Of a DNA stretch of 64,000 nucleotides, positions 44,406 through 53,698 are shown piece by piece. Under the pieces are notes generated by a model. That model searched no databases, was not told where the DNA came from, and saw only the letters and a list, made by a program, of their open reading frames with translations. Within the stretch, counting starts at the first letter, position 1. Every line of letters begins with the position of its first letter. This DNA comes from Sphingobacteriia bacterium RIFOXYC2_FULL_35_18 (GTDB lineage: Bacteria > Bacteroidota > Bacteroidia > Chitinophagales > Chitinophagaceae): positions 378,837 through 442,836 of the forward strand of contig MIAG01000002.1 in NCBI GenBank assembly GCA_001829005.1. The letters run 5' to 3'. A program made the position numbers and the translations under genes.

Positions 44406-44620
44406 AGCGTACTAATATAAAGATCTTCCACTTTTTTACGAGCCCACGGAGTTTTTCGCAAAAAGGTAAGCGAAGATTTAATGCTAGGGTTGCTTTTAAA
44501 GCAGTTGATATTGATCATTCTGGCCAGGTCTTCCCAACCAAAATGCTTTACTAAATAAGTAAGAATCCACTCCAAGGTTTTGCCATGGAGTGGATCATTG
44601 GATATAAAGTTTTCAGACAT
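44402..44620 (-). CDS. DUF2132 (VF530-like) small protein
   Basis: A 72-residue protein matching DUF2132: [28 protein letters not shown] is the conserved helical block and [25 protein letters not shown] the second, which includes a characteristic FLRKTPWAR end. These are small DNA-binding-like proteins of unknown function. It overlaps the aminotransferase stop by four bases, convergently, and lies eight bases downstream of the secreted Arg/Pro-rich gene on the same strand. Confidence 0.85.
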   Translation of the reverse strand: MSENFISNDPLHGKTLEWILTYLVKHFGWEDLARMININCFKSNPSIKSSLTFLRKTPWARKKVEDLYISTL

Positions 44621-44628
44621 ACCGCAAT

Positions 44629-45861
44629 TTAACCATTGTTCCTGGTTGTGCCAGTTCCATTTCTATTTCCTCTCCCGTTATTGCTTGGTCTTGCTTCCGG
44701 AGCAGTACGTTGTGGAGGATTAGGACGCGCTACAGGACGATTGGTCTGATTGGGTTGAGAAGGTCTAGCTTCAGGCCTTTGACGATCAGGACCAGCAGGC
44801 CTAGTACTTGGTCGCTCTACCCTGTCTGGACCAGCAGGCCTATTTTCTGGTGTAGGTCTAGTTTCTTGAATAGGACGAGAAGGTCTGTTGTTTACCTCAG
44901 GTCTTGAATATGGTCGATCTCGATCATTCCAATTTGGTCTTGAATTAGGACGTCGATCATTATTATTGGGTCTAGTACTAGAAACAGCAACTGGTCGCAT
45001 ATTCATTGGTACCCTATCTCTTGAAACCCTGTATCCTTCCTGTAAAGATTGAGGTCTAGAATAAGTGTTTCGGTAAAATCCTTGTTGATAACGATTAATG
45101 TACACTACCGACCTAGATCTCCATCCATTATTTCCGTAATTCCAATTGTACCAATTTTTGTTTCGATAAAATGAACTTCTAGAATAATTTCCAAAATAGA
45201 TATTGATGAAATTATAATGGTATCCATAATACCAATGCCAAGAGTATGGTCTCCAAGGTCTCCACCATCCAGGATATCTATTAAAGCCCCAAATAGAAAT
45301 CCAAGGACGATAAGTGGGAACATATATATACTGTACAATTGGCCAACTAGCTACTTCAACATAAGAAACAACTCTTCTTTCAGCTGGAATATATTCATCA
45401 TCAAATTCTGAACGAAAACCTGGATTAGGCCTTCCTTCATTGGCATAGTTGGGCTCAATGATATAATCTTTACCATATAAATCTTCGTCGCCTACTACTT
45501 GAATATATACATGGTTATTCGACTCTTTGGTAACTACAAACACAGCTATATCTTGCTGTTCTCTATTATTAATGTCTACTCGTAAAGTAATACTATGAAC
45601 ATCATCTTTAACTTTATCTACCACATTAATATAATCAATTTGATCATCACCATCTAAGTCGAGGTTATTGATTTTTTGTTCAGGGTCATTAATTGCTTTC
45701 TCAAAATCTTCTAAGGTTTTAGATTCTTGAAAAACTTTAAGGGCAGCATATAAATTTAAATTATCGCCAGGCAAACCCAACTGCTTAGGTTGCTTAGATT
45801 GTGCTTGCAATTGTAAAGCAACCGCAATGAGGAAGACCAATAGTGTTATAGTCTTTTTCAT
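44629..45861 (-). CDS. Secreted protein with Asp-rich motif and Arg/Pro/Asn-rich tail
   Basis: A 410-residue secreted protein: signal peptide ([21 protein letters not shown]), a folded part to about residue 150 with the EF-hand-like [11 protein letters not shown], a Trp/Tyr-rich stretch ([27 protein letters not shown]), and a low-complexity tail rich in Arg, Pro and Asn. No named family recognised; calcium binding and surface attachment are guesses. The tail is unlike the neighbouring proteins in composition. It is followed by the DUF2132 gene. Confidence 0.7.
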   Translation of the reverse strand: MKKTITLLVFLIAVALQLQAQSKQPKQLGLPGDNLNLYAALKVFQESKTLEDFEKAINDPEQKINNLDLDGDDQIDYINVVDKVKDDVHSITLRVDINNREQQDIAVFVVTKESNNHVYIQVVGDEDLYGKDYIIEPNYANEGRPNPGFRSEFDDEYIPAERRVVSYVEVASWPIVQYIYVPTYRPWISIWGFNRYPGWWRPWRPYSWHWYYGYHYNFINIYFGNYSRSSFYRNKNWYNWNYGNNGWRSRSVVYINRYQQGFYRNTYSRPQSLQEGYRVSRDRVPMNMRPVAVSSTRPNNNDRRPNSRPNWNDRDRPYSRPEVNNRPSRPIQETRPTPENRPAGPDRVERPSTRPAGPDRQRPEARPSQPNQTNRPVARPNPPQRTAPEARPSNNGRGNRNGTGTTRNNG

Positions 45862-45942
45862 AATTATCCATTTAGGCTATATAAAACAAATTACATGCCA
45901 GCTATATGGTGATATAAGAAAATTGGCATTTATTTGCGTTTC

Positions 45943-46809
45943 ATGAGTTTACAAATTGCTTCATTAAATTCAGGCTCTAACGGCAACTGTTATTACATAG
46001 GAAACAGTACTGACGCTGTTTTGGTAGATATAGGTCTCTCATTAAGAGAAACAGAAATCAGGATGAAACAGCTGAATTTATCGGTAGAAAAGCTCCGAGC
46101 TATTTTCATATCCCACGAACATACCGATCATATTAAGGGGCTTTCTACTTTTGCAAATAAATATAAAATCCCCATTTATATTACTCCTGAAACAGCAAAA
46201 GGAGGACCAAAATTAATCAGGCATTTGTCTAAGCCTTTTGAAGCCAACCAACCTATTTATATAGGAAAAGATATTTCCAATCGTACAGATGGTTGCTTAG
46301 CTATTACTCCTTTTATAAAGGAGCACGATGCGGCAGACCCGCATAGTTTTATTATCAGTTACCAAGGAATTCATGTAGGAGTAATAACCGATATTGGTAT
46401 ATCCTGTAATAACGTAACGCATTATTTTCAACAATGCCATGCTGCTTTTCTAGAATCCAACTACGATGAAGTGCTGCTTAAAAACGGTCGTTATTCTCAA
46501 CCATTAAAAGATAGAATCAGTAATGGCAAGGGACATATATCTAATAGGCAAGCCTTAGATTTATTCAATAACTATCGGCCTAAAAATATGAGTCATTTAT
46601 TACTCGCTCATTTATCTAAGGAGAACAATAGCCCTGAACTAGCATTACAAACTTTCTTGCCACATGCCAAGCAAACAACCATATTAGTAGCTTCTAGATA
46701 TGAAACAAGCCCTTTAATAGAGATTGCCCCTACCAACAGATATGAATTGCAATTATTACAAAAACCAAGGCCCTTTATCAAAGCCACCCAAGGAACATTG
46801 TTTGGTTAG
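45943..46809 (+). CDS. MBL-fold metal-dependent hydrolase (YycJ/WalJ-like)
   Basis: A 288-residue metallo-beta-lactamase-fold protein. It opens IASLNSGSNGNCYYIG, a hallmark of the YycJ group, and has the metal motif ISHEHTDHIKG (H-x-H-x-D-H), IKEHDAADPHSF, and IGVITDIGIS. YycJ is a 5'-3' exonuclease linked to mismatch repair in some bacteria; assignment here is by similarity. I use the ATG at 45943, since the frame's earlier TTG at 45934 would only add MRF. Confidence 0.88.
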   Translation: MSLQIASLNSGSNGNCYYIGNSTDAVLVDIGLSLRETEIRMKQLNLSVEKLRAIFISHEHTDHIKGLSTFANKYKIPIYITPETAKGGPKLIRHLSKPFEANQPIYIGKDISNRTDGCLAITPFIKEHDAADPHSFIISYQGIHVGVITDIGISCNNVTHYFQQCHAAFLESNYDEVLLKNGRYSQPLKDRISNGKGHISNRQALDLFNNYRPKNMSHLLLAHLSKENNSPELALQTFLPHAKQTTILVASRYETSPLIEIAPTNRYELQLLQKPRPFIKATQGTLFG

Positions 46810-46817
46810 ATAATGGG

Positions 46818-46825
46818 TATATTTG
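46818..46825 (+). promoter_or_regulatory. -7 box of the ChaN-like gene
   Basis: TATATTTG, a TAnnTTTG match, lies 18 bases before the ATG at 46844 and between the MBL stop and the gene. Confidence 0.55.
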
Positions 46826-46843
46826 AAATCAAATACCCCCATC

Positions 46844-47698
46844 ATGAAAAAGTTATTATTTGCCTGTTTGTTTATTGCATTTGCTTTAGTGTTAAATGCG
46901 CAACAAAAAAGCCCCTATACTTTATTTGATGCAAAAGGCAGAAAAGTTTCTTATGCTAAAATGATTCGCCAACTAAAAGACAAAGACATAGTATTGTTTG
47001 GCGAGTACCATAATAATGCAATTGCACATTGGCTACAATTAGCAGTAACCAAAGACTTGCATGCGAAAAGACAAATGGTATTGGGTGCAGAAATGTTTGA
47101 AGCAGACAATCAAGGCGCATTAAATAATTATCTATCCGGAAAACTAAGCGCAAAAGGGCTTGACTCTAATGCTCGCCTTTGGAAAAACTACCCCACAGAT
47201 TATGCGCCATTGGTTAACTATGCCAAAGCAAATAATATCCCTTTTATTGCTACCAATATTCCTAGAAAATATGCCGCACTCGTAAACAAAGGAGGCTTTG
47301 GAAAATTAGACAGCTTAACCAGTGAAGAAAAAAAATGGATGGCTCCCTTACCAATGGCATATGATGCTTCTTTGCCAGGGTATGTAAATATGATTAAAAT
47401 GATGGGCGTTCATGCTACAGAAAATATGCCCAAAGCACAAGCCAGTAAAGATGCAACCATGGCACACTTTATTTTAACCAATCATACCAATGGTGCATTG
47501 TTTTTACATTACAATGGCGCATATCACTCAGACAATTTTGATGGCATTAATTGGCATTTAAAACAACAAAAGCCCAATCTTAAAATAGGAACAATATCTA
47601 CTGTAAGTCAGGCCAATATAAAAAGTCTGCTCGCCGAAAATTTAGGCAAAGCAGACTTTATTATTTGTGTTGATATAGATATGACGAATACTTACTAA
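46844..47698 (+). CDS. ChaN-like heme-binding/iron-uptake family protein
   Basis: A 284-residue secreted protein with a signal peptide (MKKLLFACLFIAFALVLNAQ). The body matches the ChaN family (DUF399): IVLFGEYHNNAIAHWLQ, LGAEMFEADNQGALNNYL and HFILTNHTNGALFLHYNGAYHSDN are its recognisable blocks, with histidines proposed to contact heme in Campylobacter ChaR. The start is ATG 46844; an earlier TTG in frame overlaps the -7 box. Convergent with the NamZ-like gene with a four-base overlap. Confidence 0.78.
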   Translation: MKKLLFACLFIAFALVLNAQQKSPYTLFDAKGRKVSYAKMIRQLKDKDIVLFGEYHNNAIAHWLQLAVTKDLHAKRQMVLGAEMFEADNQGALNNYLSGKLSAKGLDSNARLWKNYPTDYAPLVNYAKANNIPFIATNIPRKYAALVNKGGFGKLDSLTSEEKKWMAPLPMAYDASLPGYVNMIKMMGVHATENMPKAQASKDATMAHFILTNHTNGALFLHYNGAYHSDNFDGINWHLKQQKPNLKIGTISTVSQANIKSLLAENLGKADFIICVDIDMTNTY

Positions 47699-48900
47699 GG
47701 ATAGAGTAAATATTTTTTTCGCATGGTTTTGTATTCAGATAACCCTGGTTCCCAAGAAGCGTAAATTTCTTCCACTGACTTGCCTTCTGCAACTTGCTTG
47801 CGAAAAACATCGTTGCCTATTAATTTATTGATATCACCTATTTGGTTGCTTTGAGAGCGATCAAAAAATTGCTCTTTAGCGGGGAACTTATTGTATAGCT
47901 CTATTAACCATTCAATTTGAATTCGGTTCTTCTTTTTCAATTCAGCAATATCCACTTTGCGAAGGTCTAAACCGAAACATTCTTTATTCATATGCAAAGG
48001 AGTTTCAGCCATGCCTTTGATACTTACAGGAGTAAAAGAAAAATCATACACCCCTTTATACAATGGACTTCCAAAAATGGTAAAAGGGAACATGGTACCT
48101 CTGCCATGATTTAATACAGTTCCTTCGAACAAGCAAGTAGTAGGATACAACATAATACTTTGCTGCGTATTCAAGTTTGGAGAGGGCTTAACCGGCAATG
48201 TATAATCCATATCATGCGCATAATTGGCCACTTTAATGATTTTCAATTTGGCCTGCATTTTATTGGGCAACCAACCTTCGCCATTGATCATTTGTGCAAA
48301 CTCTGCAATGGTCATACCATGCGAAATAGGTATAGGAAACATACCAATACCCGATTTAAATTTCATGTCTAAAATAGGACCATCTACTAAGTAACCGTTG
48401 GGATTGGGCCTGTCTAAAATCAATAGTTCCTTTCCATTTTCTGCGCAGGCTTCCATGATATGACTCAACACATTGATATAGGTATAGAATCTACATCCTA
48501 CATCTTGTATATCAAATATCATCAAGTCTACATCGGCCATATCTTCTTTAGAAGGCTTACGTTTCGGGCCATATAAAGAAACTACTTTCACTCCACTTGT
48601 AAGGTCTATTTCATCGGCCACTTTTATACCCGCACTAGCATTGCCTCTGAAACCATGTTCAGGGCCAAATACTTTTACAATATTTACCCCCTTCTTTAAC
48701 ATGCTGTCTACAAAATGCTTATCACCAACAATAGTAGTTGGGTTGGCTAATAAAGCCACTCGCTTACCTTTTAAATACGACAGATATTTATCTGTTTGAT
48801 CTGCCCCTGTTTTTATAGGCTTGTCTTTTATGGGCGTTTCTGCAAAAGCAACAGTTGCAATCAACCCAAATAATAGAAATGCCAATATTGATTTTTTCAT
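47695..48900 (-). CDS. DUF1343/NamZ-family exo-beta-N-acetylmuramidase
   Basis: A 401-residue secreted enzyme (signal peptide ending AFAE). DUF1343 blocks: ALLANPTTIVGDKHFVDSM, VFGPEHGFRGNASAG, DLMIFDIQDVGCRFYTYI and PNPNGYLVDGP. The Bacillus NamZ of this family releases MurNAc from peptidoglycan glycan ends; catalytic acidic residues would lie in PEHGFRG and DIQDVG. With the sugar kinase and murQ in this window it completes a plausible MurNAc recycling set. The M28 peptidase lies 22 bases upstream on the same strand. Confidence 0.85.
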   Translation of the reverse strand: MKKSILAFLLFGLIATVAFAETPIKDKPIKTGADQTDKYLSYLKGKRVALLANPTTIVGDKHFVDSMLKKGVNIVKVFGPEHGFRGNASAGIKVADEIDLTSGVKVVSLYGPKRKPSKEDMADVDLMIFDIQDVGCRFYTYINVLSHIMEACAENGKELLILDRPNPNGYLVDGPILDMKFKSGIGMFPIPISHGMTIAEFAQMINGEGWLPNKMQAKLKIIKVANYAHDMDYTLPVKPSPNLNTQQSIMLYPTTCLFEGTVLNHGRGTMFPFTIFGSPLYKGVYDFSFTPVSIKGMAETPLHMNKECFGLDLRKVDIAELKKKNRIQIEWLIELYNKFPAKEQFFDRSQSNQIGDINKLIGNDVFRKQVAEGKSVEEIYASWEPGLSEYKTMRKKYLLYP

Positions 48901-48921
48901 ATAGGAATTTGACTTTAAAAC

Positions 48922-50493
48922 TTAATTATCATATCCACCAGCTCTCTTAGCTTTGGTTTGAGTAGGCCATGTTTGAGGGCCACGAGGACCAGCAGGTAAT
49001 TCTGCTTTATCGGTTGGCATACGCTCTGGATCTTCACATGCCATATATACTAGAATAGCAGTTAAAATGGCATTATTGCGAACATCATCAAAAACAATTT
49101 TATCGTAAGTATCTCTATTGGTATGCCAAGTATAGTTAAAATAAGACCAGTTTAATGCACCCAAAGAAAACGCAGGTGCGCCCACTGCAATAAATGAAGC
49201 ATTGTCTGAACCTCCACCTGCAGGTGAGCCAGGGAAACTGGTTCTTACCGTATCTTTAATGTAAGAAGGTGCTGCTGCTAACCAACGAGTAATAAAATCT
49301 TTTGCATACTTAAATCCGGCACCTCCTAAATTGATTACACGACCAGTTCCATTGTCTTGATTAAATAATGCTTGTAAATTTTTTACTACTTCAGGATGGT
49401 CTTCTACAAAAGCACGTGAACCATTTAATCCTTGTTCTTCAGATCCCCAATGACCCACTAAAATGCTTCTCTTAGGATTCGGATAAACTGCTTTTAAAAT
49501 GCGCATCGCTTCCATCATTACCAAAGTACCTGTTCCATTATCGGTTGCACCAGTACCACCATCCCATGAATCAAAGTGTGCCGATAACATCACATATTCA
49601 TTGGGTTTTTCAGTGCCTTTGATTTCTGCAAGTGTATTAAAAGTGGGAACTACCCCTAATTCTTTTGATTGTGTATACACAGAAATTTTTGGTGCTTTAC
49701 CAGATTCAGTTAAGCGAAACAATAAAGCATAATCTTCTAAAGCAATATCTATAGTGGGCACTTTTTTGGTATTGGCTGCAAATATTTTATTTACGCCAAA
49801 TCCGTTGCTCCATAAGCTTCCTACAACACCAACGGCTCCTGCATTTTCTAAAGCTTGCGCTAATTTAGCAGCACTTAAACCGGTTTTGCTGATTCGCTTG
49901 CGCCAAGCATCTGTAGCTTCTGTGCGTTCTTTCTTCATTTTATCAATGGATGCTTTAGATCCAAATTCAGCCCAATTATAATCAGGGCGTCCTGTTGGTT
50001 GAGGCATTGATATCAAAACAAATTTTCCTTTCACATTGGGCAACCAAGCTTTAAATGCAATAGAGTCTGCTACATCAGCCAATACAATGGTTTCAGCTGT
50101 AACTGGTTTCTTAGTAGCTGGGCTAAATGCCAATTGGGTGCCTTCTAAAGATTTGGTCCATGGTGCAACCATATCAATATGCGTTACTCCTCTGTCCCAT
50201 CCTCTCCAAGTACCATAATTTTCTCTCTTTGCTTCAATGCCCCAATTTTTATATTGTGCAATTGCCCAATCACTTGCTTGAACCATTTTAGAAGAACCCA
50301 CTAAACGAGGTCCTACTCCATCCATTAACTCATGCCCCAATCTTTGTAATTGAGAATTGGTATTGGCTTCTTTAATAATGGCTTCTACGGTAGGATTCAA
50401 CTTTTCCTGAGCCACAACCGGCAAAGCTATCAACCCTAGACCTACTGCTAGAAGGCCAAAAGATTTGTTTAATTTTTGCGTCATATTTTTCAT
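48922..50493 (-). CDS. Secreted M28-family zinc aminopeptidase
   Basis: A 523-residue exported protein (signal peptide MKNMTQKLNKSFGLLAVGLGLIALPVVAQ by length only: residues 1-29). A PA-like insert covers about 130-280 and the peptidase domain follows. Zinc ligands are visible: H and D in AHFDSWDGGTGATDNG, E-E in GSEEQGLNGSRA, D in FNQDNGTG and H in YTWHTNRDT. Start ATG 50493 is chosen because upstream codons (to 50508) only extend the leader. It precedes NamZ, so the pair may act in periplasmic peptide and wall turnover (inference). Confidence 0.87.
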   Translation of the reverse strand: MKNMTQKLNKSFGLLAVGLGLIALPVVAQEKLNPTVEAIIKEANTNSQLQRLGHELMDGVGPRLVGSSKMVQASDWAIAQYKNWGIEAKRENYGTWRGWDRGVTHIDMVAPWTKSLEGTQLAFSPATKKPVTAETIVLADVADSIAFKAWLPNVKGKFVLISMPQPTGRPDYNWAEFGSKASIDKMKKERTEATDAWRKRISKTGLSAAKLAQALENAGAVGVVGSLWSNGFGVNKIFAANTKKVPTIDIALEDYALLFRLTESGKAPKISVYTQSKELGVVPTFNTLAEIKGTEKPNEYVMLSAHFDSWDGGTGATDNGTGTLVMMEAMRILKAVYPNPKRSILVGHWGSEEQGLNGSRAFVEDHPEVVKNLQALFNQDNGTGRVINLGGAGFKYAKDFITRWLAAAPSYIKDTVRTSFPGSPAGGGSDNASFIAVGAPAFSLGALNWSYFNYTWHTNRDTYDKIVFDDVRNNAILTAILVYMACEDPERMPTDKAELPAGPRGPQTWPTQTKAKRAGGYDN

Positions 50494-50562
50494 AAAGTAA
50501 TAATACAAAACTTCTGTAAGAGTTCCCTGTGATTCGGCTGGATTATGATGGATGGATGAAAC

Positions 50563-52248
50563 TTATATACCTAAATTAAATTTTGCCGCAGTTGCTTGGG
50601 CAATTTCATAACCTGCATCTGCATGCCTAATCACACCCATACCTGGATCATTGCGTAAAACCCTTGCCAGTCTTGCAGCAGCTTCATCCGTGCCATCGGC
50701 AACTATGACCATTCCAGCGTGAATAGAATAACCCATTCCTACCCCACCGCCATGATGCAGTGATACCCAACTAGCTCCACCTGCTGTGTTTATTAACGCA
50801 TTCAATACAGGCCAATCTGCCACAGCATCAGATCCGTCTAGCATCGCTTCTGTTTCTCTATTTGGGGATGCAACTGAACCAGTATCTAAATGATCTCTAC
50901 CAATTACAATAGGTGCTTTTACTTTTCCTGTTTTAACCAATTCATTAAAAGCCAATCCTGCTTTTTCTCTTTCGCCTTGTCCTAACCAACATATACGAGC
51001 AGGCAAACCTTGAAAAGCAATTTTTTCCTTGGCCATTTTCATCCAACGTTGCATGCTTTTATTTTCGGGAAAAAGGGTTTGTATTACTTCATCTGTTACT
51101 GCAATATCAGCTGGGTCTCCACTTAATGCAGCCCACCTGAATGGCCCTTTTCCTTCACAAAATAAAGGACGGATATACGCAGGAACAAAGCCAGGAAAAT
51201 CGAATGACCTTCCAACAGCATAAGTTAAAGTCATACTTTTTGATTGTTGTTGTTCTTCGTATTCTTTAGACCTTGCTCTAATATTATTTCCGTAATCAAA
51301 CGTTATGGCACCGTTATCCATTAGTTGTAACATCAATTGCACATGCAAATGCATGCTTTCATAACTTTTAGCAATATAACCTTCGGGATTAGACGCGCGC
51401 AAAGCGGTTGCTTCCGCATTGCTCATTTGATGCGGCGTATAGCCAATCAGTGGATCATGAGCCGATGTTTGATCGGTTAAAGTATCTGGAATAATTTTTC
51501 TATTAAGTAAAGCTTGTAATAAATCAATTGCATTACATAACACACCAATACTTTTTGCTTCACCAACTGCTTTGTATTTTAATGCCTGGTCAATGGCGGC
51601 ATCAATGTCTAAAAATTTTTCGTCTAAGTATTTTGTTTCAACCCGTTTATCAATTCGCCATTCTTCCACTTCGGCAATTAATGCAACTCCTTCGTTCATG
51701 GTAATAGCCAGCGGCTGTGCTCCACCCATACCCCCTAACCCTGCAGTTACATTTAATGTGCCTTTTAAAGTACCACCAAAGTGTTTATCGGCAATGGCTG
51801 CATAGGTTTCAAATGTTCCTTGAACAATTCCTTGCGAACCAATATAAATCCAACTACCTGCAGTCATTTGGCCGTACATCATTAACCCCTTCTGCTCTAA
51901 CTCAGAAAAATGCTTCCAATTAGCCCAGTTGGGAACCAATTGCGAATTACTCAATAAAACCCTGGGGGCGTTTGTATGGGTTTTCATTATACCCACTGGC
52001 TTGCCACTTTGAATTAACAATGTTTCGTTGTCTTCTAAAGATTTTAATGAAGCAATAATATTATCTAATGCCTCAAAATTACGTGCAGCTTTACCTCTAC
52101 CGCCATATACAATTAAGTCTTCGGGCCTTTCTGCCACAGCAGGATCAAGGTTGTTCAACAACATTCTTAATGCTGCTTCTTGCACCCACCCCTTACAATT
52201 TAATTGAGTTCCGATTGGGGTCTTGTATTTTTGGTAATCGTAAGACAT
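50563..52248 (-). CDS. hutU: Urocanate hydratase
   Basis: Converts urocanate to imidazolone propionate in histidine degradation, with a tightly bound NAD+. 561 residues match the family length. Markers: [49 protein letters not shown] (NAD loop), [12 protein letters not shown] and [17 protein letters not shown]. No hutH, hutI or hutG is in the window, so the pathway genes are scattered or partial. Confidence 0.95.
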   Translation of the reverse strand: MSYDYQKYKTPIGTQLNCKGWVQEAALRMLLNNLDPAVAERPEDLIVYGGRGKAARNFEALDNIIASLKSLEDNETLLIQSGKPVGIMKTHTNAPRVLLSNSQLVPNWANWKHFSELEQKGLMMYGQMTAGSWIYIGSQGIVQGTFETYAAIADKHFGGTLKGTLNVTAGLGGMGGAQPLAITMNEGVALIAEVEEWRIDKRVETKYLDEKFLDIDAAIDQALKYKAVGEAKSIGVLCNAIDLLQALLNRKIIPDTLTDQTSAHDPLIGYTPHQMSNAEATALRASNPEGYIAKSYESMHLHVQLMLQLMDNGAITFDYGNNIRARSKEYEEQQQSKSMTLTYAVGRSFDFPGFVPAYIRPLFCEGKGPFRWAALSGDPADIAVTDEVIQTLFPENKSMQRWMKMAKEKIAFQGLPARICWLGQGEREKAGLAFNELVKTGKVKAPIVIGRDHLDTGSVASPNRETEAMLDGSDAVADWPVLNALINTAGGASWVSLHHGGGVGMGYSIHAGMVIVADGTDEAAARLARVLRNDPGMGVIRHADAGYEIAQATAAKFNLGI

Positions 52249-52284
52249 AATGGCAATTTTAATGGTATCGATTTTGTTTTGCTA

Positions 52285-52596
52285 CTAGTAAGCTAAGTCT
52301 TCGTAGGCAGATTGCAATTCATTATATGAATGTTGGTCTTTTGCGGCTTTTGCTGCTGCCATTCCTTTCTCATACCATTCTATGGCTGCGGTTGTTTCAC
52401 CTACTCTTTCTAGCAATTTAGCTAAATGATAATAAGAACCAATATAAGTGGGGTCTTCGGTTAAAATGGCTTCAAATAAGCCCCTCGCTTCTGCATCATT
52501 TCCAATCTTGATCCACTCCAAAGCCAATGCATGGCGCAAAAATTGGTCAGCAGGATTGGATGCTAACATTTCTTGAATTCTGTCAATTCGATTCAT
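52285..52596 (-). CDS. Small TPR protein
   Basis: A 103-residue helical protein with about two tetratricopeptide repeats: FLRHALALEWIKIGNDAEARGLFEAILTEDPTYIGSYYHLAKLLERVGETTAAIEWYEKG is here given by position (residues 19-80), showing the usual A-x3-W and Y-x-x-L spacing. No catalytic features; a protein-protein adaptor is the default reading. 37 bases downstream of hutU in transcription order terms, with the small ORF diverging from it. Confidence 0.75.
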   Translation of the reverse strand: MNRIDRIQEMLASNPADQFLRHALALEWIKIGNDAEARGLFEAILTEDPTYIGSYYHLAKLLERVGETTAAIEWYEKGMAAAKAAKDQHSYNELQSAYEDLAY

Positions 52597-52630
52597 CTGG
52601 CTAAAGTATGAAATTCCTTACTTTTACTGG

Positions 52631-52801
52631 GTGGAAAAAGACAACAACAAAGACGAAGAAAAGGAATTAGACAATGCGCTATCTAACGAAGCCTTGTCTA
52701 AAATTGAGAATAATTTAACCAACGCAGAATTAGCTGCATTGGCTTCTTTTTTTGCTAAAGAAATGAAGAAGGGAAACGACCAGCCATTATCGGATGAATA
52801 A
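52631..52801 (+). CDS. Small acidic protein, 56 residues, GTG start
   Basis: An open frame of 57 codons beginning with GTG, in a gap too short for ordinary gene finders. The protein is acidic and helical (KDEEKELDNALSNEALSK, then NAELAALASFFAKEMKKG), with no membrane segment. No ATG lies in frame upstream before the TPR gene. It precedes etfB by 115 bases but the etfB promoter is between them. Real status is uncertain; codon use looks like that of its neighbours. Confidence 0.45.
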   Translation: MEKDNNKDEEKELDNALSNEALSKIENNLTNAELAALASFFAKEMKKGNDQPLSDE

Positions 52802-52861
52802 ACAGCCGAAACTTTTTGGTTATTTTTTGGTTAAATACAAACAGTTATTAGTTTGACACAG

Positions 52862-52869
52862 TATATTTG
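52862..52869 (+). promoter_or_regulatory. -7 box of etfBA
   Basis: TATATTTG, a TAnnTTTG match, 47 bases before the etfB ATG. A TTTG at 52836-52839 lies 22 bases upstream. Confidence 0.5.
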
Positions 52870-52915
52870 CGAATAGTTGCATAAACAACTAAATTAAAAG
52901 ATAAACCTTAACCAT

Positions 52916-53659
52916 ATGAAGATTTTAGTTTGTGTAAGTAAAACACCAGACACTACTTCTAAAATTGCCTTTACCGATGGCAATACAAAATTTGATGAAG
53001 CGGGTGTACAATGGATCATTAATCCTTACGATGAATGGTATTCATTAGTTAGAGCCATTGAATTAAAAGAAGCAAATCCTGCGGCAACTATTCATTTAAT
53101 TACAGTAGGTAATGCAGACGCAGAACCAATCATCAGAAAAGCGTTGGCATTAGGTGGAGACGAAGCCATCCGAGTTAATACCGACAATAGCGACGCTTAC
53201 TATATTGCTGCACAAATTGCTGAAGTAGCAAAGCAAGGTGGTTATGATTTAATTTTCACGGGTAAAGAAACCATTGACTATAATGGTTCTTCTATTGGTG
53301 GAATGGTTGCTGAATTAGTTGATAGCCCCTATATTTCTTTAGCTACAAAATTCGATTTAAATGGAACTACTGCTACGGTGGTTCGCGAGATTGATGGTGG
53401 TGAAGAAACAGCAGAAGTAGCGCTACCTGTTGTAGTAAGTTGCCAAAAAGGAATGGCTGAACAACGCATTCCAAATATGCGTGGTATTATGGCGGCAAGA
53501 ACAAAACCACTTAAAGTGGTAGAGCCAATTGCAGTGGATGCCCTTACCAGCATACAAAGCTTTGAATTGCCACCAGCAAAAGCAGGTGTTAAATTGGTGG
53601 CCCCAGATAATGTTGCTGAACTAGTAAGATTATTACATGAAGAAGCCAAAGCCATTTAA
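52916..53659 (+). CDS. etfB: Electron transfer flavoprotein, beta subunit
   Basis: Small subunit of ETF, which takes electrons from acyl-CoA dehydrogenases to the quinone pool. 247 residues: ILVCVSKTPDTTSKI opening, KEANPAATIHLITVG, and the signature IFTGKETIDYNGSSIGGMVAELVDSPYIS (AMP/FAD-cup). SIGGMVAEL marks the type, and PNMRGIMAARTKPL is the subunit-interface block. etfA follows after 39 bases. Confidence 0.95.
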   Translation: MKILVCVSKTPDTTSKIAFTDGNTKFDEAGVQWIINPYDEWYSLVRAIELKEANPAATIHLITVGNADAEPIIRKALALGGDEAIRVNTDNSDAYYIAAQIAEVAKQGGYDLIFTGKETIDYNGSSIGGMVAELVDSPYISLATKFDLNGTTATVVREIDGGEETAEVALPVVVSCQKGMAEQRIPNMRGIMAARTKPLKVVEPIAVDALTSIQSFELPPAKAGVKLVAPDNVAELVRLLHEEAKAI

Positions 53660-53698
53660 CTATTTGGAGCTTTTTATTCACTACTAAAATTTAAAAAA

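Noticed and set aside
44710..45411. Opposite-strand open frames within the secreted Arg/Pro-rich gene
   Set aside because: Low-complexity repeats open antisense frames; products are unnatural Arg/Ser mixtures.
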